Positions 29,293 to 40,683 of a stretch of DNA of 64,000 nt are shown here, one piece after another. Position numbers and translations under genes: made by a program. The DNA comes from Nissolia schottii. Lineage: Eukaryota; Streptophyta; Magnoliopsida; Fabales; Fabaceae. Below the pieces are notes generated by a model. It worked only from the letters and a program-made list of their open reading frames with translations. It was not told the origin of the DNA and ran no database searches. How positions within the stretch are numbered: position 1 is the stretch's first letter; the number at the start of each line of letters is the position of its first letter. The stretch covers positions 1 to 64,000 of the forward strand of contig QANU01073503.1 in assembly GCA_003254905.1 (NCBI GenBank), written 5' to 3'.

Positions 29293-31732
29293 ATCAGCTA
29301 GTCTTTCTAATCATGTACATGTTGCCCAGCAAGAGTCAATAAGTTTTTTCTCTCTTTACTCCTTTGTTAAATACATGCTTGTGTTATCTTTTTGGTTGCA
29401 GAATGCTAGTAACGGCTGTTTCGTATATAGAGAGGATTCCAGCCGCCATAATTTCAGAAATGTTACTTACTACTACTACTACTAGGAACTTGCGGATGAC
29501 TTTTATTTTATGACAGGGTTTCCCTTTGTTCCTGGCTCCATCATCAATCTTTTCCAATATTATAATAATAATTGAACACTTTATTATCATTAGTTTCCCC
29601 ATTTGGTTAATAGATTAGTGAGAGGGGTAACTGATAAGGGTCTCTCTGCTTGGTTGTTCTTCCTGAAGTCAGATTACAGATCATGTTATAACTGGCGAAT
29701 GTGACAAAGTTAGGACTTGATTGGTTTCAGTTTTTATTTTTTGTTTTTAATCTGTTTTTTTTGCTAGCAATAAAAATAGACAATAAGATTTTTCTTCTTT
29801 TCACCGTTTCTTTTATCAAATGTTAGAATAACGGGAATTATATTGAAAATATGAAGTTAGATACACTTTTACAGAAATTCCTATTCATTTTTAACTGAAA
29901 TTAGATCACCTAATTTGGCTGTGTGAAGAATGAATTTCCAACGTTATAACAATTGAAAGGGGAGACGCTGACTTTTAATGAAGGCGGATTAACCAATGAC
30001 GACAAAATTCTTCTCAATGTCCTAACTTCTTGTATTTTCATGCGGTGAATGAAATAGTAAATTATGTTTGTTTATTCGTCATTATATGGTTGAATGGCAA
30101 AATAAAATTCATTTAATTGTCATTGTATTTTAATTTGAATTCCACAAATTTTATTATAATCAAAATGTAAAGCAGTCTATATTTTGAAAAAAAAAATAGA
30201 TAGAAAAAAGTTAGAATAACAAATTTAATGTTTACTCATGAATTTTTTTTTCAGTCATGGTTACACGTACACCATACATACACTCCATATTAAATACGTT
30301 TGGACTCATTACGAATACACGGATCCTCACTCCACACTTAAATGCGCGTGCACACGCGATTCGCGTTTCTCAGTTTTCATTCGCGTGCACAAACTTTATA
30401 ATCATATGTGCACAAACATTATGTAATAGAATGCACAAGCATTACTTGCTTATGCGCACAAACCTTTACACGGACCATACATTCCATAATTCATTAGACT
30501 CTTAGATGCATAAACTTTAGAAGCATTTGTACACAAACTTTATGCAGTAGAATGCACAAACATTACTTGTTTATATTCACAAACCTTTACATGTATCGTA
30601 CATTCCATAATTCATTAGACTCTTTGATGCACAAACTTTATGTAGTAGAATGCACAAACATTACTCATTTATGTTCACAAACCTTTACATGGATCACACG
30701 TTTCATAATTTATTAGACTCTTTGATGCATAAACTTTATAAACATCTGGGCACAAACTTTATGTGGTATAATGCACAAACATTACACACTTATGTTCACA
30801 AACCTTTCCATGGACCATACATTTCAAAATTTATTAGACTTTTTGATGCACAAACTTTATGTGGTATAATGCACAAATTACATGTTTATGTTCACAGGTA
30901 TGACATTTCACAAGTAATTGTCCACTCAAGCTTCTGTAACAAGTAAACCACCATTGTTAAAGGTAGATCTCATTCATTTTAAAAGAAAACTAATCTTTTA
31001 TCATCTTAATTCCATTTTAATCAACTTTCACATGATAAGAGGATGGAGATGAGGAGGATGACGATGATAAGAGGATGAGAGAATGACGAGGATGACAATG
31101 ATGAGATGATGATGAGGATAAAGATAACATAACAATGATGAGATGATGAAGAGGATGACAATGAGGAAAAACGATGACAAGAATGGGTTTGAGATTGGGA
31201 CGTGTTGTTTATTATTTTGGAAATTGTACGTTATACGTATAATGATCATTACTTGCGTATAATTAATGATGTATGTACGAGTGTATAAAATTTAGGTGTA
31301 CACAGAGCATTTTTAATTATTTTTAATTGTTATATATTATACATTGTCGTTCAATTTTTTAAGATAGTGATGCAATTTAATTATTTTTATTAATATAGTA
31401 ATACACGACATAATGAAAATGTAAACTTGCGCGTAACAATTAAACTCAATACAAAAACTAATATCTTTGAAAATACTCAATACAAAAACTAATATGTTTG
31501 AAAATAAATTACATGATCAATAAACTGAAATTATTTATTTCTTAATACAAAAGAAAATAAAAATTTATTTATTTCTCCTCGTAATCTCCACTAGCCACTA
31601 AACTTACTTTACTACTAGCTCGTTTTTTTTTTTGGTGTCTCTGTCATCTCTTCTCTCTCTCTCGTTATTTCCCATTTCGTGCGAGTCACTGAGTCACACT
31701 GACTCACCCACTCGCTTGCACTATCATCATCA
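29293..31732. other. Intergenic region with a tandem-repeat block
   Basis: The first few hundred bases are the likely 3' UTR of the AIPP2-like gene. 30256-31310 is a transposon-like block with a tandem array and a GATGA-rich stretch. The last about 120 bp before 31733 are the CT-rich 5' UTR and promoter of the plastid-protein gene. No other gene is seen. Confidence 0.5.
30256..31310. repeat. Transposon-like block with a roughly 121-bp tandem array
   Basis: The left edge (GGTTACACGTACACCATACA at about 30256) is the inverted form of 447-486. The ATTAGACT landmark recurs near 30493, 30615, 30712 and 30833, giving periods of 122, 97 and 121 bp. The short unit lacks a roughly 24-bp segment. Each unit contains two or three GCACAAAC motifs. 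After the array comes a GATGA/GATGAGGA purine stretch (31030-31180), then TGTACGTTATACGTATAATG and a GTGTACAC end near 31306. Open frames inside the array come only from the repeat. A non-autonomous DNA transposon is likely; its class is unknown. Confidence 0.6.
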
Positions 31733-33616
31733 ATGGCTTCTTCTCTAGCAGCTCCATTCTCGATTTCAGGTAAGTTCTCAAACCCTGCATTCATCTCCTC
31801 TGTTCTGGTCTCCTTCATTTCTTCGCAACATTACTTTTTTACCCCTTTGATTCCCACTCACGATCCGTTGAGTTTCGCTAAAATCCTATTCCTACGATTA
31901 AATCACGCTTTTGTTATGCTTGCATTAATATATCTCTTTGTGCCAATTTAATTTAATTTTATTTGGAAAATATAGATTGGGGATTGTTGTGTGATTTTTG
32001 CTTTGGTTTTTTGGGTAATAGGTGGATCTCATGTTAAGATACCTGAGCTTTGGTTAACAAAGCGCAATTTATGTGTGGTTGGTTTTGGTCCTAAGCTTAA
32101 TAGCACTGTTCAGAGGAAACCAAACTCCCTTGTGAGAAGGAACCGAAGATCATCATCAATTTGTGCACAATACCGGTATGCAATTTCTTTTTTGAAACCA
32201 ATCAATTATTATTATTACTATTGTTAATCTATCTGCTATTCGTGTTTTTGTGATTAATCAGCTAATGTGCTCATAGCTAGTTCCTTTCACTCGCTGCTAT
32301 ATTACCATTTAAAATAGTTTCATATTTGAAATTTTTGGATATCAAGTTATTTATTTTATTTTATTTTATTTATCCTTAGGGCGTATTGTAAAGAGATATA
32401 ATATAAAAACCATTAAAATTGCATTCTCTCATCCGCTTAAGTTTTTAGGAGAGATGATTCTTAAAAATCTAAGAGGATATCTAATCTAAGCCACTGTGAC
32501 CAAGAGGTCAAGGGTTCCATCCTTCACAATCTCTGTTTCAAAAATTATCCCCGTTTCTGAAGATGGTATCTTTTTGTTAAAGCAGTTCAGTGTTTCTTTT
32601 TGACTTTTTCGGTTGTCTTCCTTTGAATGCTAGGAGAGTTAGTGTTGAAATTCGCACATAGTCCTTGATCTTGTTGATTTCTTGCTAAAGATTTGTTGTT
32701 CTTTTCCATGTATTGCTTCCCTTGTGTAGTGATAATAGTGAAAATGGAGGCGGAGGTTTGGATTTTGTTGCCGGCTTTCTTCTGGGAGGTGCAATTCTTG
32801 GAACGGTAGCTTATATCTTTGCCCCCCAGGTGATTTCTTCACTTGAGTTTCAATTTATTATGTCGTTGAACAGCAGTGTAAGATCAATGAGTTTGATTTA
32901 TGCTATTCAAATGTAAGAAAAAGGGAAGACGGATTAACACTATGGTAATGACACTACATTTGAAAATTTGATATGCCCTTGTATCGTAGATATTTTAAAT
33001 TGGCAACTATGATATATATCTTCAAAAGTATGCTGATGAACATTTTCCGTCTCTGAATTTAGTCTTCATGTTTAGTACTATACGCGTTAAGATTCTGCAG
33101 TTTGTTACATGACTACAATTGAAGTAGACATATACTTTCCTAGCAACAGTAAGGTTCACTTTTGAATCATTCGTTATATTCTTGCATTCATATTAGAAAT
33201 TACTTCTACTTCTATCTATTTGTAAGATATGATTGTTACTATTTGTAGTCGCCAATGATGCCTCTATGTTTGGATTGCCTTCATTTTGTGTGGTGCAGAT
33301 CAGAAGATCTGTGCTAAATGAGGATGAATATGGGTTTCGCAAGGCCAAAAAACCAACATATTATGACGAAGGGTTAGAGGTAATTAGGCTTGACCAATGT
33401 TACAGTTTACATTCATCTCCTGTGACACTAGAACATTCTGTATTTGTTGTAATCCTGTCATGACGTTCCTGAAAACAGAGTACCAGGCAGACATTGAACA
33501 AGAAGATAAGGCAGCTAAATTCCGCCATTGATAATGTTTCTTCGCGTTTAAGGCGCGGCAAAAACATACCTGCTGCACAGAAAGAAGGTGACCCTGAAGT
33601 CGAAGCTACCATGTGA
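31733..33616 (+). CDS. Small plastid-targeted membrane protein (At1g42960-like)
   Basis: Five exons (31733-31769, 32022-32175, 32730-32829, 33299-33379, 33479-33616) sum to 510 nt, 169 residues, all with GT-AG borders. The N-terminus is Ser/Ala-rich then Arg-rich (VRRNRRSSSICAQYR), a typical chloroplast transit peptide. A glycine-rich hydrophobic segment follows (FVAGFLLGGAILGTVAYIFAPQ, split by no intron), then a basic, coiled-coil-like tail (STRQTLNKKIRQLNSAIDNV) and an acidic end. From memory it resembles an Arabidopsis protein found in the chloroplast inner envelope. No enzymatic motif is seen and its function is unknown. The start ATG follows a CT-rich leader and is the only one that gives the transit peptide. 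Confidence 0.85.
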
Positions 33617-33747
33617 GGCGTTTCCATTTGAATTTGCTTGATACTTATGTGCCAATGATGCCTTCATCAATGGTGAAATATGAGGAACTGAAGACCATGT
33701 TTTTGTTTTCTTTCGAAGAGTGTTTTCTTGATGGTAGCTTATAGTAC

Positions 33748-33782
33748 CTATATACATATATACATACATACATACATACATC
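33748..33782. repeat. (TACA)n microsatellite
   Basis: TATACATATA followed by five TACA units, in the 3' flank of the plastid-protein gene. Confidence 0.85.
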
Positions 33783-33789
33783 TCATATC

Positions 33790-35682
33790 TTATGCACGAG
33801 GGGATCTGGGTTCTCTTACGTGCTCTGAGGCAGCGTCCTTCTTGTTACATCATGAACTTCCACCTTTGTATGCATTCGGTTACAACCTGCTTCTAACTTC
33901 CATATTGACGACGACCAGGCAACGCTATAACCTGAGTGGTAGCGAACCACGAGTGCATCTAGCATAATTCATCGACAATCAATAGGAATAACCATCCACC
34001 TAGTGGGATGGCGAAGGGCCGGTCCTCTCAACGTGATCAAGCGTGGACTCGTACATCCTTAACATCTCTTTGGGCCCTTTTTACTTCTTTCTTTACTCAT
34101 CTTTTCATCTCAGCTTTGCTTATGAGATCAGGTCTAAGCCTGCATTCACATTATTTACCAATATATCTTGCTGGACTGGCGAGAGGCGTTCCGTAGACGT
34201 GCCAAGAGAGGGGATAACCCTAGTCATATAGCTTTGTACTTTCTTCAAGGTACACCAGACCCTCTGTGGCCGGAACCTTCTTAAGATATCACTTTTTCCC
34301 TAGAGATCTTTTAAAACATTAGGTGATTGCTTTCTAGTTATCTACAGTCGTCCTAAAGCCCTAGTAACGACTGGGTCCTCATGATGCAGGTTACCACTAA
34401 TACAACACATAACTCCATAATCATTTCCATAGGTCTAGTGCTTGTTGGATTGTGTGGGTTAAGTTTCTCAGTGGTTATTCGAATGACCAAGGCAGTTCAT
34501 TTGAATGACCTTGAAGTTTGGCTCTCGAGTTGCTAAAATTCATGAGTCATGCGAACGACCTAGCTCAGTTATTCGAATAACCTGAAAATTTAGCTTCCTA
34601 TTTTTAAAAACATAAGTCATTCGAATGACCAAGGCTAGGTCATTCGAATGACCTGGAAAATTTGATCCTGGATGAGTGAAATTCAGGGTCATTCAAATGA
34701 CAATGCTTGGTCATTCGAATGACAATGCTTGGTCATTCGAATGACCTTGCGCCAGACTCATTCACAGTGTTGTTTCTTGCCTATTTCTCGTATTTTTTCA
34801 CTAACAACTCATTTAAGCTTCCCACAGGTTCCAACAATCACTACAATACATTTTTCTAACTCAAAAACACATAAAATCATTTATATACCATAACCACGAT
34901 ATTTTCTACATAGTATTTACTACGTTATATTTTCCTATGCTAAACACATAACACATAGAAATCACCAAGGAAGTGAGTATGCTAGGGTTACCCACTTCCT
35001 AAGTATGTCGGTTGTTAGTGAAAGTGGTGGGAAAGTGTTCCCACGAAAGTTAGTGCGATCTGGCTATTTTTACTGAGTTCGGCCGCATAATGACAGAGTG
35101 CACGAACAGAACAGAATTATATGGAGCACAGATGTAAACAAGGATGGCAAGCAATGAGGCACGGAGTGCTATTTATAAGCACTTTTGAGGCGGTGGCCTC
35201 AGCCTCACTTTAAGAGAAATTAATTAATTAATAATTAATGCACAGTGTAAGGATTAGAATGGTTGACCCCTTGTCCATTTGGCTTCCTTATTCAGCACGT
35301 GGGATTGGGCCTTGGTTGATGGCCTTGGTCCCTTGGCCCAATTTCGATCATGTTTGATCGCGTTTAGTCGTTAACGATTTATGTATGGGTGTCTTGAAAA
35401 TATTCCGAACACACCGTCGTGATCTATTAATTTTTCTTATTAGGAATTTAAGTCAAATCAAGGCATTCGTAAATTTATTTTTGTAACAGTGTATTTTACG
35501 GATACCTTTGACACCTGACTAAATTCTGGTAATGATAGAAAATTGATTCGAATCTCGTGAAATTTCTATGAGATCTATTTTGGAGAAATAGCTTTTATAA
35601 TTAAATTTTCAGTCTAAATAATCATCTTGAATGTATATTAATTATGGGAAATCTTGGTAAGGGAAAAAATTGGGATGTTACA
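33790..35682. mobile_element. LTR-retrotransposon debris (probable Ty3/gypsy LTR)
   Basis: The right edge ends GGGATGTTACA (35672-35682). Its reverse complement starts TGTAACATCCC, the usual edge of plant gypsy LTRs, and it abuts the repeat array directly. A promoter-like CTATTTATAAGC lies at about 35170. No retroviral protein is readable, so this is LTR or untranslated sequence. The left boundary and orientation are uncertain. It carries the palindrome cluster at 34473-34746. Confidence 0.55.
34473..34746. repeat. Cluster of a palindromic 16-mer
   Basis: GGTCATTCGAATGACC, a perfect palindrome, occurs exactly at 34638-34653 and 34731-34746. Seven variants lie nearby (for example near 34473, 34495, 34568, 34614, 34687 and 34709). 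The last three copies are in register with a 22-bp period. Changes in several copies are compensated on both arms (GTTATTCGAATAAC near 34568). Confidence 0.85.
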
Positions 35683-37770
35683 TAGCGTCTGAAAGATGAT
35701 CATTAATCTAAAAAGTTATTTTTTTGTGAGAAATACATGGTCGTAAACTACAGAAATTGGAATTTATTGAAAAACATTTGAGAGTGAAAATTCAAGGCTA
35801 TAGACTTTGAAAAATGCATATTAAAGATAAACTTTATTTTTCATGAAATAAATGTGGTTATAGCCTGTATAAAGATGACCATTAATTTAATAAGTCATTT
35901 TTAGTGAGAAATAGAAAGTCATAGGCAACAAAAATTGAAATTTACCGAAAATCATTTTGAGTAAAAATGCAAGGCTATAGACTTTGAAAATTTCATATTC
36001 ATGATAAATATTGTTTTTTTTTACGAAAAAGACATGTCTATAGACTACGAAAGATGACAATTAATCTAAGAAGTCATTTTTAGTGAAAAATAAATGGCCA
36101 TAGGCTACAGAAATTGGAATTTACCAAAAAACATTTTAGAGTGAAAATTCAAGGCTATAAGTTTCAAGAAATGCATATTAACAATAAACTTTGTTTTTCA
36201 CGAAATAAATGTGGTTGTAGCATATCAAAGATGACAATTAATCTATGATGTAACGACCCCAAAAATTGTTACCGGCACACAAGAGACTAGTTCCCTTACG
36301 AAAGTCTCCTAGCGTGCTAATCATGAAAAACGCATAACTTCTATAAATAAAAAAGGAAACATTTTAAATAAAACTAAACATCATGATATAATATAAATAA
36401 AAAGATCATGTACAAGATACGAAATATATATAAATCAAAATACGTTATACACTGCTTGTAATCCACTAGAGTACTCTATATACTGACATAAATGTAAATA
36501 ATCCTAAAGACTAAAATAACTGAAGAATACTGCATGATAACATGAAGCTCTCCAAGAGTCCAAATTGCTGAGATCTACTGAATGAGTGGCATGTCTTCGT
36601 CAACGATATTTGAAAAAAGGTTGATGAGGAGTGAGTCATCGCTTAGTGAATGACAAATCCCACGGCAACATGAATGTTGTAGAAAATGGTTGTAGCCTAT
36701 GAATGTTGACAATTAATCTATGAAGTCGTTTTTCGTGAAAAATAGAAGGTGACAGGCTACTGAAATTGCAATTTATCGAAAATCATTTATAATTGAAAAT
36801 TTAAGGCTTGCATTCGAAAAATGTATACAAACGATGAACTTTATTTTTGACGAAAAATACATAGCTATGCCTATAAAAGACGATAATTAACCTAAGAAGT
36901 AATTTTTAATGAATAATAGAAGATAGAAGGTCATAGGCTGCGAAAATTGCATTTAAGTTTAACAAAAATCATTTTTGAGTGAAAATCCAATGATATATTG
37001 CACATTAACGATAATAATTAATCTAAGATGACAATTAATCTAAGAAGTCATTGTTGGTGAAAAATAGAAGGTCATAGGCTATAGAAATTGCAGTTTACCA
37101 AAAATCATTTTTAAGTGAAAATCCAAGGCTATAGCCTATGAAAAATGCATATTAACGATAAATTTTATTTTTCACGAAAAAAGATAAGGCTATATAGCCT
37201 ATGAAAGACGAACATTATACTAAGAAGTCATTTTTATTAAACAAATAGAAGATCATAGGTTACAATCTTGCAATTTATTGAAAATCATTTTTGAGTGAAA
37301 ATCTAAGGTGCCTTCGAAAAATACATATTAACGATAAACTTTGTTTTTAACAAAAAGACATGGTTATAGCCTATGAAAGATGACAATGAATCAAAGAAGT
37401 CATTTTTAGTAAAAAAATAGATGATCATATGCTACAGAAACTACAATTTATCGACAATTATTAATGAGTGAAAATCCAAGGTTATACTTACACAAAATGT
37501 TTATTAACGATAATCTTGTTTTTGATGAAAACGACATGGTTGTAGCATATGAATGATGACAATTAATCTAAGAAGTCATTTTCAGTTAAAAAAAAAAATA
37601 GAAGATCATACGCTATAGAAATAACAATATTCCAAAAATTATTTTTAAGAAAGATCCAAGGCTATAACCTTCAAAAAAATACACATTAACGATAAACTTC
37701 ATTTTTGACATAAAAGACATGGATAAGCTTGTGAAAGATGAAAATTATTGTAAGAAGTCATTTTGATGGG
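35683..37770 (+). repeat. Array A of a roughly 177-bp satellite-like repeat
   Basis: About a dozen diverged units share ordered landmarks: GCCTATGAAAGATGACAATT, AAGTCATTTTTAGTGAAAAA, GAAGGTCATAGGCTACG, AATTGCAATTTACCGAAAAT, GAGTGAAAATCCAAGGC and ATGCATATTAACGATAAAC. The first three AAGTCAT landmarks (35713, 35892, 36071) are 179 bp apart. Later units carry small deletions. The array is interrupted by an LTR fragment at 36248-36682. It has no coding potential. It is AT-rich and each unit contains short inverted phrases. Confidence 0.9.
36248..36682 (+). mobile_element. LTR fragment inside array A
   Basis: It begins TGTAACGACCCCAAAAATTG, a gypsy-type LTR start, and is unlike the surrounding repeat units. 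Array sequence resumes near 36683 at a phase earlier than where it stopped, and there is no clear right LTR end, so this is a truncated piece rather than a clean insertion. Confidence 0.6.
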
Positions 37771-37868
37771 ATGGGACTGAGTTGGGTTAGGTGGCGCTCT
37801 GTTTATCTAATAATAGAAAATCAGGTACGTCGAAGGGTGACAACGATAACGACAATTGCTGTGTGTAG

Positions 37869-38309
37869 ATTGATTTTGCATTTGATGATGCTGATGTTAT
37901 AAAAGAAGGAACACTTGTTGCTGTCATTGGGCGCCGTAAATTGCAAACTGAGGAGTCCATCATTCAGGAGAAGGCGTGTTGCTATACCATTTTTGTTCTG
38001 TATTTATTTGTGAAATCATGTTTTATGTTTTACTAATTGACTCTCCTCTCCTTTTTCCTTTCGTTTGCAGTCCATACTAAATGCTGCCAATAAACTTGTG
38101 TTCATTATTGAAGAAAACCAGTGCAAAGGTGGTCTGGAAGGTTCTATTCCAGTTTAATTCAGTTTGTAAGCAGCCACGAAAATTATTAGCTTTTTATTTT
38201 TATTTTTTTATTTTTTCTCATGTATGCCTTTAATACTCAACTTTCCCTGTAGCTCAACTGGATGGGAACTGCTGAAGAGATTGATGATATGTTTGTAGGT
38301 GATGCCGAG
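37869..38309 (+). pseudogene. Ribose-5-phosphate isomerase-like gene fragment, introns retained
   Basis: Three exon remnants with introns: 37869-37975 (FDDADVIKEGTLVAVIGRRK, then EESIIQEK), 38071-38167 (SILNAANKLVFIIEE, then KGGLEGSIPV) and 38253-38309 (LNWMGTAEEIDDMFVGDAE). This is the C-terminal half of a plastid RPI4-type ribose-5-phosphate isomerase as I recall the family. The first donor reads AAG|GCG instead of GT. One T is missing after SIPV, which puts TAA in frame. No start, N-terminal catalytic part or 3' end is present, so it is a non-functional genomic fragment, not a retrocopy. Confidence 0.75.
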
Positions 38310-39081
38310 GTTAGTGAATAATTCACTTCTTTTCTAAGTTTTTCTGATATATTTGATAAAAAACTTTTTGGCGTGATTGGTTGTTTTACCTACTTAAAAA
38401 GTGACAATGGCAGAACGATCTTCGTATTTGTTTTAATGTGTTGTTTTCTAATCAGAAAAACTACATATTGTGATTTTATATTTATTGTTTTCTGTTCGTA
38501 AATGAAGGTCTAGAGAACTTCATCTAAGTTTTATCATTAAATAAACCTCCCCAAACCATGTTACAAATTCATTATCTATATCTCATAAGCAAGATGGTTA
38601 CCGCACACGAGAAAAATCTAGCATACATTCTAGCTTACAATGACATACAACACTGAATAACTAATCATTATAAACAAAAAGATGAATTAGCTGGTAGTAG
38701 TATAGATCATATGACAGTGATAATATAATATCAGACAAATGCAAGCTCCTAAATTTAATAAGAGCCAGAAGACCTGTTAAGAACATGAAGAAAAAATATT
38801 ATAATTCTCAGAGCTAGCAGTATAGAATTGCCACAACAATTCATCACACCACAATTCTTTGGGCATGAAAAGACTTATTAATTAATTAAAAGTTGGATGA
38901 CATGACAGAATGGAAAACAAACTTGATAAGTAATATGTTCAACAAAATAAGTATATGCGTTAAGATTTGCTCTTATAGTTATATATCAATTTGTGATAAA
39001 TATAAATTAGCTATATATCAATTTACAATATTTAAGGGATGACAAAAATATAACAACAATTTGGATTCAATTAGTTACACA

Positions 39082-39110
39082 CCGCGCATCTGTGCGGGTT
39101 TAAATTCTAG
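39082..39110 (+). mobile_element. Helitron 3' terminus
   Basis: A hairpin CCGCGCA/TGTGCGG (39082-39097, 7-bp stem including one G-T pair) is followed by GGTTTAAATT and the terminal CTAG, then T. This matches the Helitron 3' end (short hairpin, then CTRR, inserted before T). The 5' TC end was not located. The element may include 38510-39110 or more. Confidence 0.7.
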
Positions 39111-39503
39111 TTGATATTTACTATCCATTACAAATACTTAGAGAATTTATTGATTTTTTTGGTGTTCTTTGTATGGAATTGTCACTGTTATTTTAATAAA
39201 GTAACTAACTATCTGTGTTTGCCAAACTGTTTTATACTTAGTAGTGAAAAGATCTTCAACCACGCACAATTGCTTATGATTAGTTTGTAATCATTAGCCA
39301 TAATATTGTTCTTGTCAGCAAAACTTTCCTAGAATGCAAGCTTTGCTACTGTTTCATGCTCAATCAGCAAGAATTGCTTGCGTTTCTGTTAATGACAATA
39401 ACAGGCTTGTTTTGTGATGTATTTACCTTGCAAAACTGAATTTCTTACTTATTAGTATTACTATGTCTTGGAAATTGTGACAAGTGAGTTTGTCTTGGTA
39501 CAA

Positions 39504-39920
39504 TGTAACGAGTCCCACATCGGGTGAGTTTCCTTGAAAGAGGGGCCTTATAAGGCCTTGGGCTCTCCCTCCCTAATAGCTAGCTTTTGGAGTGTGGTTC
39601 TCCCAAGGACTTATGCCCGTTTCAATGGCTCTCTCGTTGAGAGCCGGCCAAACTGAGAGGGCCTCCTATGGACGGTTCTGACTGGAGGGGCTGACCCTTA
39701 AGAGACTGAGTGAAGCGCCGAGTGAAGTACCGTAGAGTGGAGCCGCCGGGACGTCTTCTCTCGAAGGGGGTGTATTGTAACGAGTCCCACATCGGGTGAG
39801 TTTCATTGAAAGAGGGGCCTTATAAGGCCTTGGGCTCTCCCTCCCTAATAGCTAGCTTTTGGGGTGTGGTTCTCCCAAGGACTTATGCCTGTTTCAATGG
39901 TGGTGCTCTCGTTGAAGATT
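39504..39920 (+). mobile_element. TRIM-like direct terminal repeats
   Basis: Two copies of a block starting TGTAACGAGTCCCACATCGG lie at 39504 and 39776 (272 bp apart) and are nearly identical for about 125 bp. The bases just before the second copy (GAAGGGGGTGTAT) resemble a polypurine tract. Two LTR-like repeats with a very short internal region suggest a miniature LTR element. The exact LTR ends are not clear because similarity continues to about CTCTCGTTGA. Confidence 0.6.
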
Positions 39921-40450
39921 GGAAACAGTGTGGGTGCAAGAGGGCCAAGCCCAATGCGATTTTTGGGCTTTGAAGATTGGAAACCCCTCAACAAAAATGA
40001 ATTCCAGAAGGTGGGCTGTTACAAAAAAGAAGTTTTTTATGAAATTTTCAGAGTTTGGCCCAATTGATGAAGATAATTTCAGCAATTTACAATTTATGCA
40101 GTGGGATCCTGGAGGAAATATTTTTTTTATTTTTGGACCTTGAGGACAAGGTCCATTTTTAAAGGATGGGATTTGTAACGGGTCTAAGTAAATAAAAGTC
40201 CAATTAGGAATGTCTCCAATTAGTGGAGCCAAATTAGTATAAATAGGAAGGGAAGGGTGTGACATTGAGCATGGTAAATGATATTGGTTTGATCCTAACC
40301 CCTTTCTCTAGGATATTCTCTCCCTAGTTTTCCATCACTATCATTTTCTCTTGTAATTCCACTACCAAAAATGCAGAAATTATCACAATTCTATCATTAC
40401 TCTCCATAATTCAATTTACACAAATTCACATCATTACATACAATTAGTAA
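39921..40450 (+). mobile_element. 3' end of an LTR retrotransposon (gypsy-like)
   Basis: GACCTTGAGGACAAGGTCC (40136-40154) and a purine tract AAAGGATGGGA precede an LTR-like start TGTAACGGGTCTAAG at 40174. A promoter-like AGTATAAATAGG follows at about 40232. This order (pol end, polypurine tract, 3' LTR) is typical of gypsy elements. No readable protein domain remains, and the right end near 40450 is approximate. Confidence 0.55.
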
Positions 40451-40683
40451 AACAACTTGATAAACACTTTATTGAACATTATTGGTGGCCCTTCAACATT
40501 TTTGTACGGATTCAGTAACAACTTCCATATTTTTTTTGGGTTTGGTAGAGTCCAAAGGGAAACCCACAGAAGCCATTCGTGGAGGACGTTAATATTCCTC
40601 TGCTTTGAGTTTTTATATATTTTCTTGGCTTTTATGGTTCATTTATTTATCACGACTCTATACTTGCATTAAAGTGTTAAGCA

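Noticed and set aside
30238-30946. Several 60-100 codon frames, some with repeated HKHY/NLYxDHTF phrases
   Set aside because: They come from reading through the 121-bp tandem array; there is no known domain or gene signal.
32480-32560. GGTTCCATCC resembling a pol III B box in an intron of the plastid-protein gene
   Set aside because: No A box at proper spacing, no A-tail and no flanking duplication; at most a decayed SINE fragment.
34473-34746. CRISPR-like spacing of short repeats
   Set aside because: The host is a plant nucleus, the repeats are full palindromes with irregular spacing, and spacers are not of constant length; better explained as LTR-internal repeats.
34844-34860. CACTACAATAC as a possible left end of the CACTA element ending at 43195
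   Set aside because: It matches the right terminus for only seven or eight bases, lacks the TTA duplication and lacks subterminal motifs.
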